Shown piece after piece: positions 15,044-23,356 of a stretch of DNA of 64,000 nucleotides. Every line of letters starts with the position of its first letter. The first letter of the stretch is position 1. The translations under genes and the position numbers were made by a program. Under the pieces are notes generated by a model. That model was not told the origin of the DNA. It was given only the letters and a program-made list of their open reading frames with translations, and ran no database searches. The DNA comes from Actinoplanes couchii (GTDB lineage: Bacteria; Actinomycetota; Actinomycetes; Mycobacteriales; Micromonosporaceae), in the NCBI RefSeq assembly GCF_016862075.1, contig NZ_BOMG01000082.1, positions 62,001-126,000 of the forward strand, given 5' to 3'.

Positions 15044-16701
15044 CGCGACGGCTCCAGCACGGGCAGGTCGGCGAGGCGGGTCACGGTGTGCCAGGCCGGG
15101 TGCCGGACGAGGGTACGAGCGGCCCGCGCGAGTGGCGGTGGCCGCAGCCCGGTGTCCGCCAGCAGGGCCGGGTCGGCGTAGATCTCGGCGGGTGTCCGGT
15201 CGGCGAGCACCCGGCCGCCGTCGAGCACCAGCAGCCGGGTGGCGTACTCGGCGATCAGGTGCATGTCGTGGCTGACCACGACGATCGTGGTGCCGTCGCG
15301 GTGCAGGCCGTCGAGGAGGTCGAGCAACTCGGCGGCACGGGCCCGGTCCTGGCCGAACGTGGGCTCGTCGAGCACCAGCACCCGGGGCCGGGTCACCAGG
15401 GCGGCGCCGACCGACAGCCGCCGTTTCTGGCCGCCGGAGAGCAGGAACGGGTGCACGTCGCGCAGTTCCCGCAGGTCCAGCCGGGTGAGCAGGTCCTCGA
15501 CCCGGGCGGTGTCGGTGGTCCCGTACGCCAGCTCGTCGGCGACCCGGTTGGTGAGGAACTGGTGCTCGGGGTTCTGGAAGACGAAACCGGCCGGGCCGGT
15601 GATCGTGACCTTCCGGCTGGGTGTCACGCCCGCCAGGGCCTGGGCCAGGGTGGTCTTGCCGGCCCCGTTGGCACCGGCCACGGCGACGAACTCCCCGGCG
15701 CCGATGTCCAGGGTGATGTCGTCCAGCACGGTCACGGGTCCACGTCTGATGGTCAGTCCCCGTACCGCGATGGCGGCCTTGGACCTTGCCGTTGATCGCG
15801 GGGTGTCCCGGGGCGGAGGCAGCGCCGGGACCGTGTCGAGCGCGGCGGCCAGCTCACCCGGCGTCAGCGGCAGCGGGTCCAGGGCGACCCCGACGGACCG
15901 CAGGCGCAGCGCGGCCAGGGTGGCGACCGGCAGCCAGACACCGAGGGTGAGCAGCTCGTCGACGTGGTCGGTGAGGATCGTGCGGGCCGGGCCGTCGAGC
16001 ACCACCCGGCCGTCACCGTCCAGCACGATCACCCGGTCCACAAATTCGATGGCCGCGTCGAGGTTGTGCTCGACCAGCAGCACCGCCCGGTCCCGCCCGG
16101 CGGCGACCGCCCGCAGCGTCCGGTAGACCTCCTCCACCCCGGCCGGGTCGAGGTTCGCGGTCGGTTCGTCGAGGACCAGCACGGGGGTACGCAACGCCAG
16201 GGCGCAGGCGATCGCGAGCCGCTGCCGGCCACCGCCGGAGAGGATGCCCGGGTCGTCGTCGCGCCGGTCCCAGAGGCCGACCAGCCGCAGCGCCTGTTCC
16301 GCCCGCTCCAGCACCTCGGCGAACGGGACCAGCAGGTTCTCCGGGCCGAAGCAGACCTCGTCGAGCACGCTGGCGGTGACGATCTGCGCGTCCGGGTCCT
16401 GGAAGACCATCGCGACGTCGCGGGCCAGCTCGGGAACCGTGGTCCCGGCGGTGTAGGCGCCGGCGACCGTCACGGTGCCGTCCATCTTGGCGCCGATCAC
16501 GTGCGGGATCAGGCCGTTCGCGGTCAGGGTAAGTGTCGACTTGCCGCATCCGGAGGGCCCGAGCAGCAGCACCACCTCGCCGGCCCGCAACTCGGCGGTG
16601 ATCTCGTGCGGCCGGGGTATCCCGTATCCGACATCTCCGGCATCGTCGTACACCTCGTGCCGCACGGAGACCCCGGTGAACCGCAGCAGCGCATCGGACA
16701 T
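15040..16701 (-). CDS. ECF transporter double ABC ATPase (YkoD family)
   Basis: About 553-residue fusion of two ABC ATPase domains. Half 1: Walker A GPSGCGKST, Q-loop FQDPDAQ, signature LSGGGRQRLA, Walker B VLVLDEPTAN. Half 2: Walker A GANGAGKTT, FQNPEHQ, signature LSGGQKRRLS, Walker B VLVLDEPTFGQ, switch His in VVSHDMH. This replaces the usual separate A and A' subunits. ATG at 16701 (SDALLRF) is chosen; another ATG at 16719 lies inside the putative iron box. No Shine-Dalgarno is clear for either, so the message may be leaderless. Drives the YkoC/YkoE-like membrane subunits. Confidence 0.88.
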   Translation of the reverse strand: MSDALLRFTGVSVRHEVYDDAGDVGYGIPRPHEITAELRAGEVVLLLGPSGCGKSTLTLTANGLIPHVIGAKMDGTVTVAGAYTAGTTVPELARDVAMVFQDPDAQIVTASVLDEVCFGPENLLVPFAEVLERAEQALRLVGLWDRRDDDPGILSGGGRQRLAIACALALRTPVLVLDEPTANLDPAGVEEVYRTLRAVAAGRDRAVLLVEHNLDAAIEFVDRVIVLDGDGRVVLDGPARTILTDHVDELLTLGVWLPVATLAALRLRSVGVALDPLPLTPGELAAALDTVPALPPPRDTPRSTARSKAAIAVRGLTIRRGPVTVLDDITLDIGAGEFVAVAGANGAGKTTLAQALAGVTPSRKVTITGPAGFVFQNPEHQFLTNRVADELAYGTTDTARVEDLLTRLDLRELRDVHPFLLSGGQKRRLSVGAALVTRPRVLVLDEPTFGQDRARAAELLDLLDGLHRDGTTIVVVSHDMHLIAEYATRLLVLDGGRVLADRTPAEIYADPALLADTGLRPPPLARAARTLVRHPAWHTVTRLADLPVLEPSR

Positions 16702-16706
16702 GGCGC

Positions 16707-16725
16707 TAAGGATAGGCATACCTCA
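16707..16725. promoter_or_regulatory. Putative iron box (DtxR/IdeR/DmdR) at the ECF transporter start
   Basis: 19-bp sequence matching the TTAGGTTAGGCTAACCTAA consensus at 14 of 19 positions, with both AGG and CCT half-site cores. It sits directly before (or across) the ATPase start codon. A second, better box lies in the heme locus at 23287, showing that such a regulator is used here. Confidence 0.5.
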
Positions 16726-16733
16726 GTTGATCG

Positions 16734-17225
16734 TCAGCCTCCCGAGGTGCCGCCTCCGGAGATCGAGCCGCCGCCGGTGCTGCCTCGGCCGACCACATTG
16801 GTCTTGACGGTGCCGTTGGTGACCCGGCCGGTGGCCGGCAGCTTGAACGCCTTCCGGCTGGCCTTGTCGCCAGGAGGGAAGTAGTCGCCGTCGTACAGGC
16901 GCTCCCCGGGGCCGAGTCCGCGCTGGTAGCTCGACGAGTGCCAGAGGAAGAAGAGCCCGCCGGCGCTGGTGTCGTCGTCGCAGTTCTCCGCCTCGACGAT
17001 CTCCCCGTCCTCGTCGGCGCAGTAGAAGACCTCGTCCGTGTCCTCCTCCACCGGTTCCTCGTCCACGTACTCCTCGTCGTCGGGAACCTCGTAGACCTCG
17101 CCGGGCCCGGTGTAGAACGTCTCCTCGTCCTGCGGGGCGTCACAGGCGGCGGTTCCTCCGGCGGCGAGCGCGATGAAGGTGGCCGTCAATACGACGCGTC
17201 GCGAATTCATCCGTCGGATGGTCAT
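16734..17225 (-). CDS. Acidic putative lipoprotein with Gly-rich C-terminus
   Basis: About 163-residue exported protein. Signal peptide ends in a weak lipobox (GGTAAC). Residues about 30-75 are extremely acidic (EVPDDEEYVDEEPVEED), with two cysteines (FYCADE, AENCDDD) that could form a disulfide. A middle part has FFLWHSSSYQRG and the C-terminus is Ser/Gly/Thr repeats. Family not recognised. ATG at 17225 or 17210 (MNSRR) is possible. It precedes the ECF transporter by about 30 bp on the same strand; a transcriptional link is possible, but the iron box between them argues for separate control. Confidence 0.7.
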   Translation of the reverse strand: MTIRRMNSRRVVLTATFIALAAGGTAACDAPQDEETFYTGPGEVYEVPDDEEYVDEEPVEEDTDEVFYCADEDGEIVEAENCDDDTSAGGLFFLWHSSSYQRGLGPGERLYDGDYFPPGDKASRKAFKLPATGRVTNGTVKTNVVGRGSTGGGSISGGGTSGG

Positions 17226-17331
17226 GAAGTGAAGGCTAGGACACGTCTGCCAGGGAGTTTCCTGACAACTGTGACAGAACCCAGCCCATCGGGACGGTGC
17301 GGCAGCGAAGCGATCAGTGGGACTACTGGGT

Positions 17332-19416
17332 ATGTTCCTGCGCGTGTTCATCGGACGCGACGCCGAACTCCGGGCCCTGCACACCGCGCTCACCGAGAGC
17401 CGGGTGTGTGTGCCCGCCGGTCCACCCGGTGCCGGGAAGACGGCGTTCGCGACCGCGTACGTGACCCGGTCCGGCGCCGGATACCGCGGCATCTGGCGGG
17501 TCAGCCTGGCCGGCAGCAGCGCCGACCCGGACGAGATGGTCGCCACCTTCGCCGCCGGGCTGCGGGCCCAGATGGCGCTCGGGCCGGCCGGTGACCCGAT
17601 CGCCGAGTTCGCCGAGCGGGTGGTCGCGGAGACCGGGCCGAGCCTGCTGATCGTCGACGACATCCCGGGTGGGCTCGACGACGACCTGATCGGGCGGCTC
17701 ACCGTCCCGGCGGCCGGCCGGCGCCTGCGGACCGTCCTGCTCACCAACCGGGACGTGTCCGGCCTGGCGGTGCCGACCGTCGACATCGGACCACTGGGTC
17801 TCGAGGAGTCCGCCGAGATTCTCCGCGGGCACCGGGACGGCACCGTGGACGAGGCCGTCGAGCTGGCCGAACGGCTCGGCGGGCACGCCTTCGCGGTCCG
17901 CCTGGCCGGGCTCGCGCTGCGGGACCGGGCCGGGTACGCCAAGCTGATCGAGCGGATCGACGGCAACCCGGTCGCGATGCTGCTCCGGGACCGCCTGGAC
18001 GCGCTCAGCGAGCCGGCCTGCCGCCTGCTGCGGGTCGCCTCGCTCACCTCGCCGGCCGCTCTCCCGCCCGGCCTGATCCGGCTGTTCATGGGCGCCGCCG
18101 CCGAGGAGGCCGCCGACGAACTGGCCCGGAACCTGTTCGCCACCCGGATCGACGGCACCTGGCACGTGCACTCGCTGGCCCGCGACGTGGCCCGGCGGTA
18201 CCTGCCGGCGATCGACTGGACCCGGCTGGCCCGCCAGTTCGCCGACGCGGTGCTCGACCACCCGTGGTCCGACCCGATCGAATCGTTCCTGGTCGCCCGG
18301 CACGCGGCCCGGCTGGCCGGCCGCCCGGACCTGCCCGGGGCGATCGTCGACCGGCTGCACCGGCGGGTCGTCGCGCACGGGTCGATGACCCTGCCGCACC
18401 ACCGTGAGCTGGCCGAACAGAACTTCGACGACCCGGTCGTGCTCATTGAGGCGGCCCGGCACCTGCGCGACGCCGGGGAGCTGGGCGAGGCCCGGGACTG
18501 CGCCGACCGCGCGGTGCCGCTCGCCACCGACCCGGCCCTGCGGCACCGGGCCCGGCTGCTGCTCGCCGAGACGATCGAGGAACTGGGCGGCGACACCACC
18601 CGGGCGGACGCCCTGTGGACCATCCTGACCTCGGAGGGCGACACCGGCACCGCCATCGCCCGGCTGCGGGCCCGGCGGCTGCGCGGTGAGCACGAACAGG
18701 CCCGGACCGGGCTGACCGAGCTGATCGAACGGCTGGGGCCCGGCTCGGCGGCGTTCCTGCCGGTGCAGGAGGCGCAACGGGAACTGGCCCGGGCCGAGAT
18801 CGACGCCGGACTCGAAGCGGCCGCCCGGCGCCGGCTGGTCCGGGTGATCGCCGACCACCTGAGCTGGCACCAGGACGATCACCCCGGCGTCGTCGAGGCG
18901 ATCCGGATGCTGGCCGCCGCCGACCTGGCCCTGCCGCTCACCGAGCCGAAGAACGACCGGGCCGTCTGGGAGGAGACCGCTCGCGAGCTGCGGCGTCTCC
19001 GCGGTCGATTCGCCACCGGGCACGGGCCGCGACACCTGGCGACCCTGACCCTGGCGGTGGTCCATGCCGAGGCGCTGGTCGCCTGGGGGCGGCCCGACGA
19101 GGCGGTTCAAGAGCTTGCCGCGGTACGCGAGGACGTGCGCGACCGGTTCACCCGCGACCAGCCGATCCGGTTCCGGGCCGAGCTGCTGTTCGGGTGGGCC
19201 ACCGGCGGGGACGAGCACTTCGAGGACGCGTACCGGGGCGCCCGTGCGGTTCTCGGTGAGACACATCCGCAGACGCTGCGTGCCGAGCTGAGCCTCGGTG
19301 TGGCCCTGAAGCCGGTCAACCGGTCCCGGGCCGCCCGCCACATCCTGCGGGTCCTCCGGCACTCCCCGGGCGCCTTCCTGCCCGGCCAGCACTGGCCGAA
19401 GACCCGCCGCCGCTGA
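17332..19416 (+). CDS. STAND-type (NB-ARC) ATPase with helical-repeat C-terminus
   Basis: 694-residue predicted signalling ATPase. N-terminal P-loop AGPPGAGKTAF (about 30-40), Walker B SLLIVDDI (about 103-110), sensor TVLLTNRD and a winged-helix-like segment form an NB-ARC/AAA core to about residue 280. The remainder is Arg/Ala/Leu-rich helical repeats resembling TPRs. There is no obvious N-terminal effector domain (the P-loop starts within 30 residues) and no C-terminal DNA-binding domain. STAND proteins oligomerise on ligand binding; in actinomycetes they serve in regulation or in defence. Start ATG 17332; GTG 17317 or 17344 are alternatives. Monocistronic. Confidence 0.75.
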   Translation: MFLRVFIGRDAELRALHTALTESRVCVPAGPPGAGKTAFATAYVTRSGAGYRGIWRVSLAGSSADPDEMVATFAAGLRAQMALGPAGDPIAEFAERVVAETGPSLLIVDDIPGGLDDDLIGRLTVPAAGRRLRTVLLTNRDVSGLAVPTVDIGPLGLEESAEILRGHRDGTVDEAVELAERLGGHAFAVRLAGLALRDRAGYAKLIERIDGNPVAMLLRDRLDALSEPACRLLRVASLTSPAALPPGLIRLFMGAAAEEAADELARNLFATRIDGTWHVHSLARDVARRYLPAIDWTRLARQFADAVLDHPWSDPIESFLVARHAARLAGRPDLPGAIVDRLHRRVVAHGSMTLPHHRELAEQNFDDPVVLIEAARHLRDAGELGEARDCADRAVPLATDPALRHRARLLLAETIEELGGDTTRADALWTILTSEGDTGTAIARLRARRLRGEHEQARTGLTELIERLGPGSAAFLPVQEAQRELARAEIDAGLEAAARRRLVRVIADHLSWHQDDHPGVVEAIRMLAAADLALPLTEPKNDRAVWEETARELRRLRGRFATGHGPRHLATLTLAVVHAEALVAWGRPDEAVQELAAVREDVRDRFTRDQPIRFRAELLFGWATGGDEHFEDAYRGARAVLGETHPQTLRAELSLGVALKPVNRSRAARHILRVLRHSPGAFLPGQHWPKTRRR

Positions 19417-19573
19417 CGATTTCCGTCCGTCAGCACATCACGAAGGTTCGATGTGTTCCGCCCTGTCGGTATCGAGATCACCGCCACCGGGGCACCGATG
19501 CACCGTAACCATTCGTGATAATCGCTGGACCGTCCGGTGTGGCGGGTGTGTCGGGGCAGTGGAAGGGGACTGT

Positions 19574-20131
19574 GTGGTGGCGGCATTGGCGGATGTCCGG
19601 CGGCGAGCTGGACTGACGGCGCTCTATCTGGGGATCTTCGCGACCGTCTGGCTGAGTGTGCCGGCGGCCGAACCCCCGCTGGGGGTGCTCCTGGTGGTCG
19701 CCAGCATCGCCGCCCTGATCACCGCGGTGGCCGGGGGCGTGTTGGTGTTCCGGGCCCGCGCCGACGGCCCGGTGCTGCGGGACGCCGCCGCGGACCGCCG
19801 ATACCTGGTGATCTTCGCGGCCGAGCTGGCGACGGCCGGGTTCGGCGCGATGCTGCTGGCCGTGACGCACCGGTCCGAGTACATCCCGGTCCTGGTCGGC
19901 GCGATCGTCGGGGTGCACTTCTGGCCGCTCGCGCCGGTGCTGAAGGACCCGGCGCTGCGGGTGCTGGCGGTGCTCGTCGTGCTGGCCGCGCTGACCGGCC
20001 TGATCACCGGCCTGGTCTCCACGATCCCGGCCGGCCAGGTGGTCGGCGCCGGCATCGGTGTCCTGCTGCTCGGTTACGGCCTGGGCGCCCTGATCCGCGG
20101 CGCCCTGACCTGGCGTGTGTCACCCGCCTGA
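19574..20131 (+). CDS. Six-helix membrane protein of unknown function
   Basis: 185-residue integral membrane protein with six evenly spaced hydrophobic segments (GLTALYLGIFATVW, LGVLLVVASIAALITA, YLVIFAAELATAGFG, IPVLVGAIVGVHFWP, LRVLAVLVVLAALTG, VVGAGIGVLLLGYGLG). GTG at 19574 (or 19577) follows GGAAGGGG. No catalytic motif recognised. It is separated from the STAND gene by about 150 bp and ends before a tandem terminator. Confidence 0.72.
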   Translation: MVAALADVRRRAGLTALYLGIFATVWLSVPAAEPPLGVLLVVASIAALITAVAGGVLVFRARADGPVLRDAAADRRYLVIFAAELATAGFGAMLLAVTHRSEYIPVLVGAIVGVHFWPLAPVLKDPALRVLAVLVVLAALTGLITGLVSTIPAGQVVGAGIGVLLLGYGLGALIRGALTWRVSPA

Positions 20132-20157
20132 CGCCTGTCCTCGAGCCCCGGAAGTGA

Positions 20158-20232
20158 TGATGTCCGGCCGGAGGGCAGCTCCGGCCGGACATCACGTAGG
20201 GCGCCCGGCCGGCGGGCAGGGCCGGCCGGGCG
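20158..20232. terminator. Tandem bidirectional terminator hairpins
   Basis: Two consecutive inverted repeats between convergent genes: 16-bp stem 20158-20173 / 20179-20194, and 11-bp stem 20202-20212 / 20222-20232. Confidence 0.8.
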
Positions 20233-20241
20233 GGTTGTGGG

Positions 20242-20907
20242 TCAGGCCGCGGGGGCCAGATCCTCGGGGGTTTCCGGGAAGAGAGCGCCCAGCTCGACGA
20301 AGACGTCGCCGTTGAAGCGGAAGGCCAGCTGCGCCTCCGCGACCAGTGCGGCCGCCTGCTCCTCGGGCAGGTCGAGGGCGTCCAGCTTCGCCCGGTAATC
20401 GATCTTGTAAGCGCGCGCGTCCGGGATCTGCTCGAACCGGTAGAACGACGTGCCGGCGTCACCGAGGCCGTACACCGTGGACAGCTTGCGGCCGATCATC
20501 TGGCCACCGCTGAGGTCGCCGAGGTAGCGCACGTAGTGGTGGGCGATGAAGTGCACCGGCGAGGTGGCGGCCAGGTCGCGCAGCCGGGTGGCGTACGCCC
20601 GGGTGGAGTCCAGGACCGGGGCGGCCGACTCCCAGTCCGCACCGTAGAGGTGGGCGAGGTCCGCCTCCAGCGCCGGAACGCGGGTGAGGGCCGGGTCGGC
20701 GAAGACCGCGGCGAGCCCGTCGTCGGCGCGCATCCGTTCGGCGGCGCCCTCGAGTTCGCGATAGACCGCGAGGTATTGAGCGGTGAGCGCGGCGAAACCG
20801 GGCAGCGGCACCGATCCGCTCATCAGCCGGGAGATGAAGCCACGCGTCTCGGCCTCACGGTGCTCGACCATGGTGGCCCGGCGGACCCGGGTGGAGAAGT
20901 CGGTCAT
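20242..20907 (-). CDS. hmuO: Heme oxygenase
   Basis: 221-residue heme oxygenase, which opens heme to biliverdin, CO and Fe2+ so iron can be used. The proximal heme-ligand histidine is in MVEHREAE (about residue 16), and the distal-helix glycine motif appears as YLGDLSGGQMIG. FIAHHYVRY precedes it as usual. Last gene of the minus-strand heme operon after htaA-WxL and the DUF916 gene; electron donor not encoded here. Presumably iron-repressed from the shared box at 23287-23305. Confidence 0.93.
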   Translation of the reverse strand: MTDFSTRVRRATMVEHREAETRGFISRLMSGSVPLPGFAALTAQYLAVYRELEGAAERMRADDGLAAVFADPALTRVPALEADLAHLYGADWESAAPVLDSTRAYATRLRDLAATSPVHFIAHHYVRYLGDLSGGQMIGRKLSTVYGLGDAGTSFYRFEQIPDARAYKIDYRAKLDALDLPEEQAAALVAEAQLAFRFNGDVFVELGALFPETPEDLAPAA

Positions 20908-20974
20908 GTCGGCTCATCCTTCCTGATCATCGAGGTGGTGGGGCGGCACGACGACGATGTCGTTCTGATCATCC

Positions 20975-21967
20975 TCATGAAGCGGGTGCCGGGTCCAGAC
21001 CCAGCGCCTCGGTCTTCTTCCGCCGCCGGGAGATCCGACTGCGGACAAAACGGAAGGCGAGGTACAACACGGCTGCGGCCAGCAGTCCGACCAGGGCCCA
21101 GGGCCAGGCCCAGACCGCGGTGCCACGGGTGACCGCCGGGAGTTTCTGTTCGAAGTTGGCCGGCTCGACGGTGACCTCGGCGTTGAGGCGTACGGTCGGC
21201 TGCACTCCGGTGATCTTCTCGGTCACCGTCACCGAGCCGCCGGGCAGCAGCTCGGGGATCTCCATCAGCTCGGTCCGGGCCAGTTCCCAGCCGAGCGGGC
21301 CGGTGACCCGGACCGCGCCGGTGCCGTTGAGCCGCAGGTTCCCGGTGTTGCGGACGAGGTAGCGGACGGTCATCTCGCCGCCGTCCGCCGGGTTCGCCGA
21401 CTGGACGTACTCCAGCCGTACCGTATCGATCTTGAGGGTGGGCGCGACCGCACCGGCGACGGTGAGATAGACGCGAGCCGCGACCCGGCGATCCACCAGC
21501 ACCTTCTGCCCGGAGGGGTCGACCATCTCCTCGGCGATCGAGGCGATCACTCCGCCCGCGTGGTCGCCGGGGGTGGCGTCGACCGGGACGGAGACGGCGA
21601 ACGGGACGTCGAGCCGGGTGTTGGGCTCGACGGTGAACTGGTTGGCGCCCAGTTCGATCCACGAGCCCACGTCGGTGGGTTTGTCCGCGGCCGGGAGCAG
21701 CGCGAACGACCCGTCCTCGGTGTTGTACGCGTCGGTGCCGTAGACCTTGAAGGTCAGCGGCCGGGTGGTCAGGTTGGTGATGCCGACGTAGTCGGTGAGC
21801 CGCTCTCCGGGAGCCGCCCGCCGGATGATGAAGTCACGCCCGTCCGGCCCCTTCGCACTCGACGGCTGGACGGACCAGCGCACGTCGGAGTTGCTCGGGG
21901 CGGCCTGTGCCGGGACCGGTATCAGGATCAGCAGAAGAACCGCGGCCAGAAGGCCTCGGACGGTCAT
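20975..21967 (-). CDS. DUF916-like cell-surface protein (WxL-interacting type)
   Basis: 330-residue exported protein: signal peptide (about 1-25), an N-terminal Ig-like DUF916 domain (WSVQPSS...RRAAPGERLTDYVGITN, VDATPGDHAGGVIASI), a second beta domain (LRYLVRNTGNLRLNGTG type), then a C-terminal membrane helix (about 285-308) with basic tail. In Gram-positives such two-domain proteins bind WxL proteins and the wall. ATG at 21967 has AAGGAG upstream. It lies between the HtaA-WxL gene and hmuO, so it probably anchors the heme-capture protein at the membrane side of the wall. Confidence 0.75.
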   Translation of the reverse strand: MTVRGLLAAVLLLILIPVPAQAAPSNSDVRWSVQPSSAKGPDGRDFIIRRAAPGERLTDYVGITNLTTRPLTFKVYGTDAYNTEDGSFALLPAADKPTDVGSWIELGANQFTVEPNTRLDVPFAVSVPVDATPGDHAGGVIASIAEEMVDPSGQKVLVDRRVAARVYLTVAGAVAPTLKIDTVRLEYVQSANPADGGEMTVRYLVRNTGNLRLNGTGAVRVTGPLGWELARTELMEIPELLPGGSVTVTEKITGVQPTVRLNAEVTVEPANFEQKLPAVTRGTAVWAWPWALVGLLAAAVLYLAFRFVRSRISRRRKKTEALGLDPAPAS

Positions 21968-22042
21968 GTCGCTCCTTACGATGGTGCGGGCCGGCCCGGG
22001 GAATGTTGCGGATTCCCCGGGCCGGTTCCCCACCCGAGTGGA

Positions 22043-23224
22043 TCAGGCGAGCGTCAGAGTGAGCACGGCGCTGTACTCACCAGCCGCGCTGGACTCGGGG
22101 ATACCGAGGTTCAGGGCCGCGCCACAGGTCGCGCTGCCGAGGCTGCTACCGGTCTCGGCGCTGCACAGGGTGCGGCTGGTGCCGAGGCCGGAACCGGGAG
22201 CGATCGGGCCGCCCGGGGTGACCGCGTTCTTCACACCGTTCGCCGCGACCAGGGTGGTGCCGGCGACCTGCGCGGTCGGGGCCCAGCCGAGGTTGGCGGC
22301 CGGGATGCTGCCGCCACCGGTCGAGGTGAAGTCGGTGACCTGACCGACCAGGTCCCAACCGGAGTTGGTGCCCCGCAGGTCGCTGACCGTCACCGCGTTG
22401 AGCGAGCCGGACGCGGTCTGGCCGGGGGTGGCCGCCGCGAGCGACACCGCGGTGCCGGCCGACGTCAGGGTCAGGGCGCCGCCGGAGACGGCCGCCTTGA
22501 TGGTCTGCGCGGCCGAACCGTTGCCGGTTCCGGTGCCCGGGTCCGTCGGATCGGTGGGATCCGTCGGGTCCGTGGGGTCGGTCGGGTCGGTGGGCTCGTT
22601 CGGCTCGGTCGCCGAGGCCGAGGCCGAGGCGGTGACCGGGTCCAGGGCGGTACCGGCCGAGTAGAAGCCGGCGAACGCCGAGGCGCCGGACGCGGTGAGC
22701 GTCGCCGCCAGGTTGTTGAACGAGATGTCCCCACCGGTCACCGTCGGCGCGGTGGTCACCAGGGTGGCGATCTCGGCCTGGTCCAGGTGCTGGTTCGTGG
22801 TGCCGCCGTTGGCGACCAGGTCCACGTCGGCCTTGAGCGAACCGGTGCCGTCGCCGTCCACGACCACTGTCGGGTTGGCCACGGTGATCTCGAACATGTG
22901 CGCCGGGTACGAGAAGACGACCGTGCCGCCGTAGCTGACAGTTGCGGTGCCAGCTGAGGCGTCGTAGGTGCCTCCCATCGCCGGGAAGTCGAACGTGCCG
23001 TCCGTGTTGCGGGTGGCGCCGTTCAGAGTGGCGATCGGCGGGGTGCCGTTACCGGTGCCCACGTAGGCCCGGAACGAGGCCTTGAAGCCCCAGTCCAGGC
23101 TGCCGCCGGCGACGGTGACCGAGGCGGCCTGTGCCGGTGAGATGCCGAACAGCGCGGTGGAGGCGCCGAGGGCGATGGCGCTCGCGAACAGAGCAGTCCG
23201 ATGCGAGCCCTTCAGTTTGCCCAC
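22043..23224 (-). CDS. htaA: Secreted heme-binding HtaA-domain protein with C-terminal WxL-like domain
   Basis: 393-residue exported protein. Signal peptide (about 1-33), one HtaA domain (about 35-190: GGSLDWGFKASFRAYV, FDFPAMGGTYD, VVFSYPAHMFEI) that captures heme, a linker of repeated TDP units (about 208-228), and a C-terminal beta domain with the WxL hallmark NSGWDLVGQVTDF and a terminal YSAVLTLTLA strand. GTG at 23224 is preferred because GGAAGGA sits 6 nt upstream; ATG 23239 overlaps that site. First gene of the leftward heme operon, opposite hmuTUV, with an iron box between. Confidence 0.85.
   Translation of the reverse strand: MGKLKGSHRTALFASAIALGASTALFGISPAQAASVTVAGGSLDWGFKASFRAYVGTGNGTPPIATLNGATRNTDGTFDFPAMGGTYDASAGTATVSYGGTVVFSYPAHMFEITVANPTVVVDGDGTGSLKADVDLVANGGTTNQHLDQAEIATLVTTAPTVTGGDISFNNLAATLTASGASAFAGFYSAGTALDPVTASASASATEPNEPTDPTDPTDPTDPTDPTDPGTGTGNGSAAQTIKAAVSGGALTLTSAGTAVSLAAATPGQTASGSLNAVTVSDLRGTNSGWDLVGQVTDFTSTGGGSIPAANLGWAPTAQVAGTTLVAANGVKNAVTPGGPIAPGSGLGTSRTLCSAETGSSLGSATCGAALNLGIPESSAAGEYSAVLTLTLA
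22540..22594 (-). repeat. 9-nt tandem repeat encoding a TDP linker
   Basis: About six near-identical 9-nt units giving (Thr-Asp-Pro)n between the HtaA and WxL-like domains. Likely length-variable between strains. Confidence 0.8.
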
Positions 23225-23286
23225 GCTTTTTCCTTCCATGAGCTTCGAAGTCCGAAGAGGGCAGTGACCCGCGAGTGCGGGTTCGG

Positions 23287-23305
23287 TTAGGGTAGCCTCA
23301 CCTAA
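23287..23305. promoter_or_regulatory. Iron box between divergent heme operons
   Basis: TTAGGGTAGCCTCACCTAA matches the DtxR/IdeR/DmdR consensus at 16 of 19 positions. It lies 63 bp before the htaA start and 52 bp before the rightward operon, so one repressor could shut both. Confidence 0.8.
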
Positions 23306-23356
23306 TCCCCATGATCAATCAAGGTCATAGGGGAAGCGTGTGAGATGGAGGACTCG

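Noticed and set aside
13764-16701. Thiamine riboswitch before the ECF transporter
   Set aside because: I found no THI-box-like conserved core between the lipoprotein gene and the ATPase start; the gap is only about 30 bp.
17323-19392. A 689-codon minus-strand frame
   Set aside because: Antisense to the STAND ATPase, which has clear Walker motifs.
22528-22605. Possible CRISPR-like short repeats
   Set aside because: The 9-nt units are contiguous and encode a Thr-Asp-Pro linker; there are no spacers.
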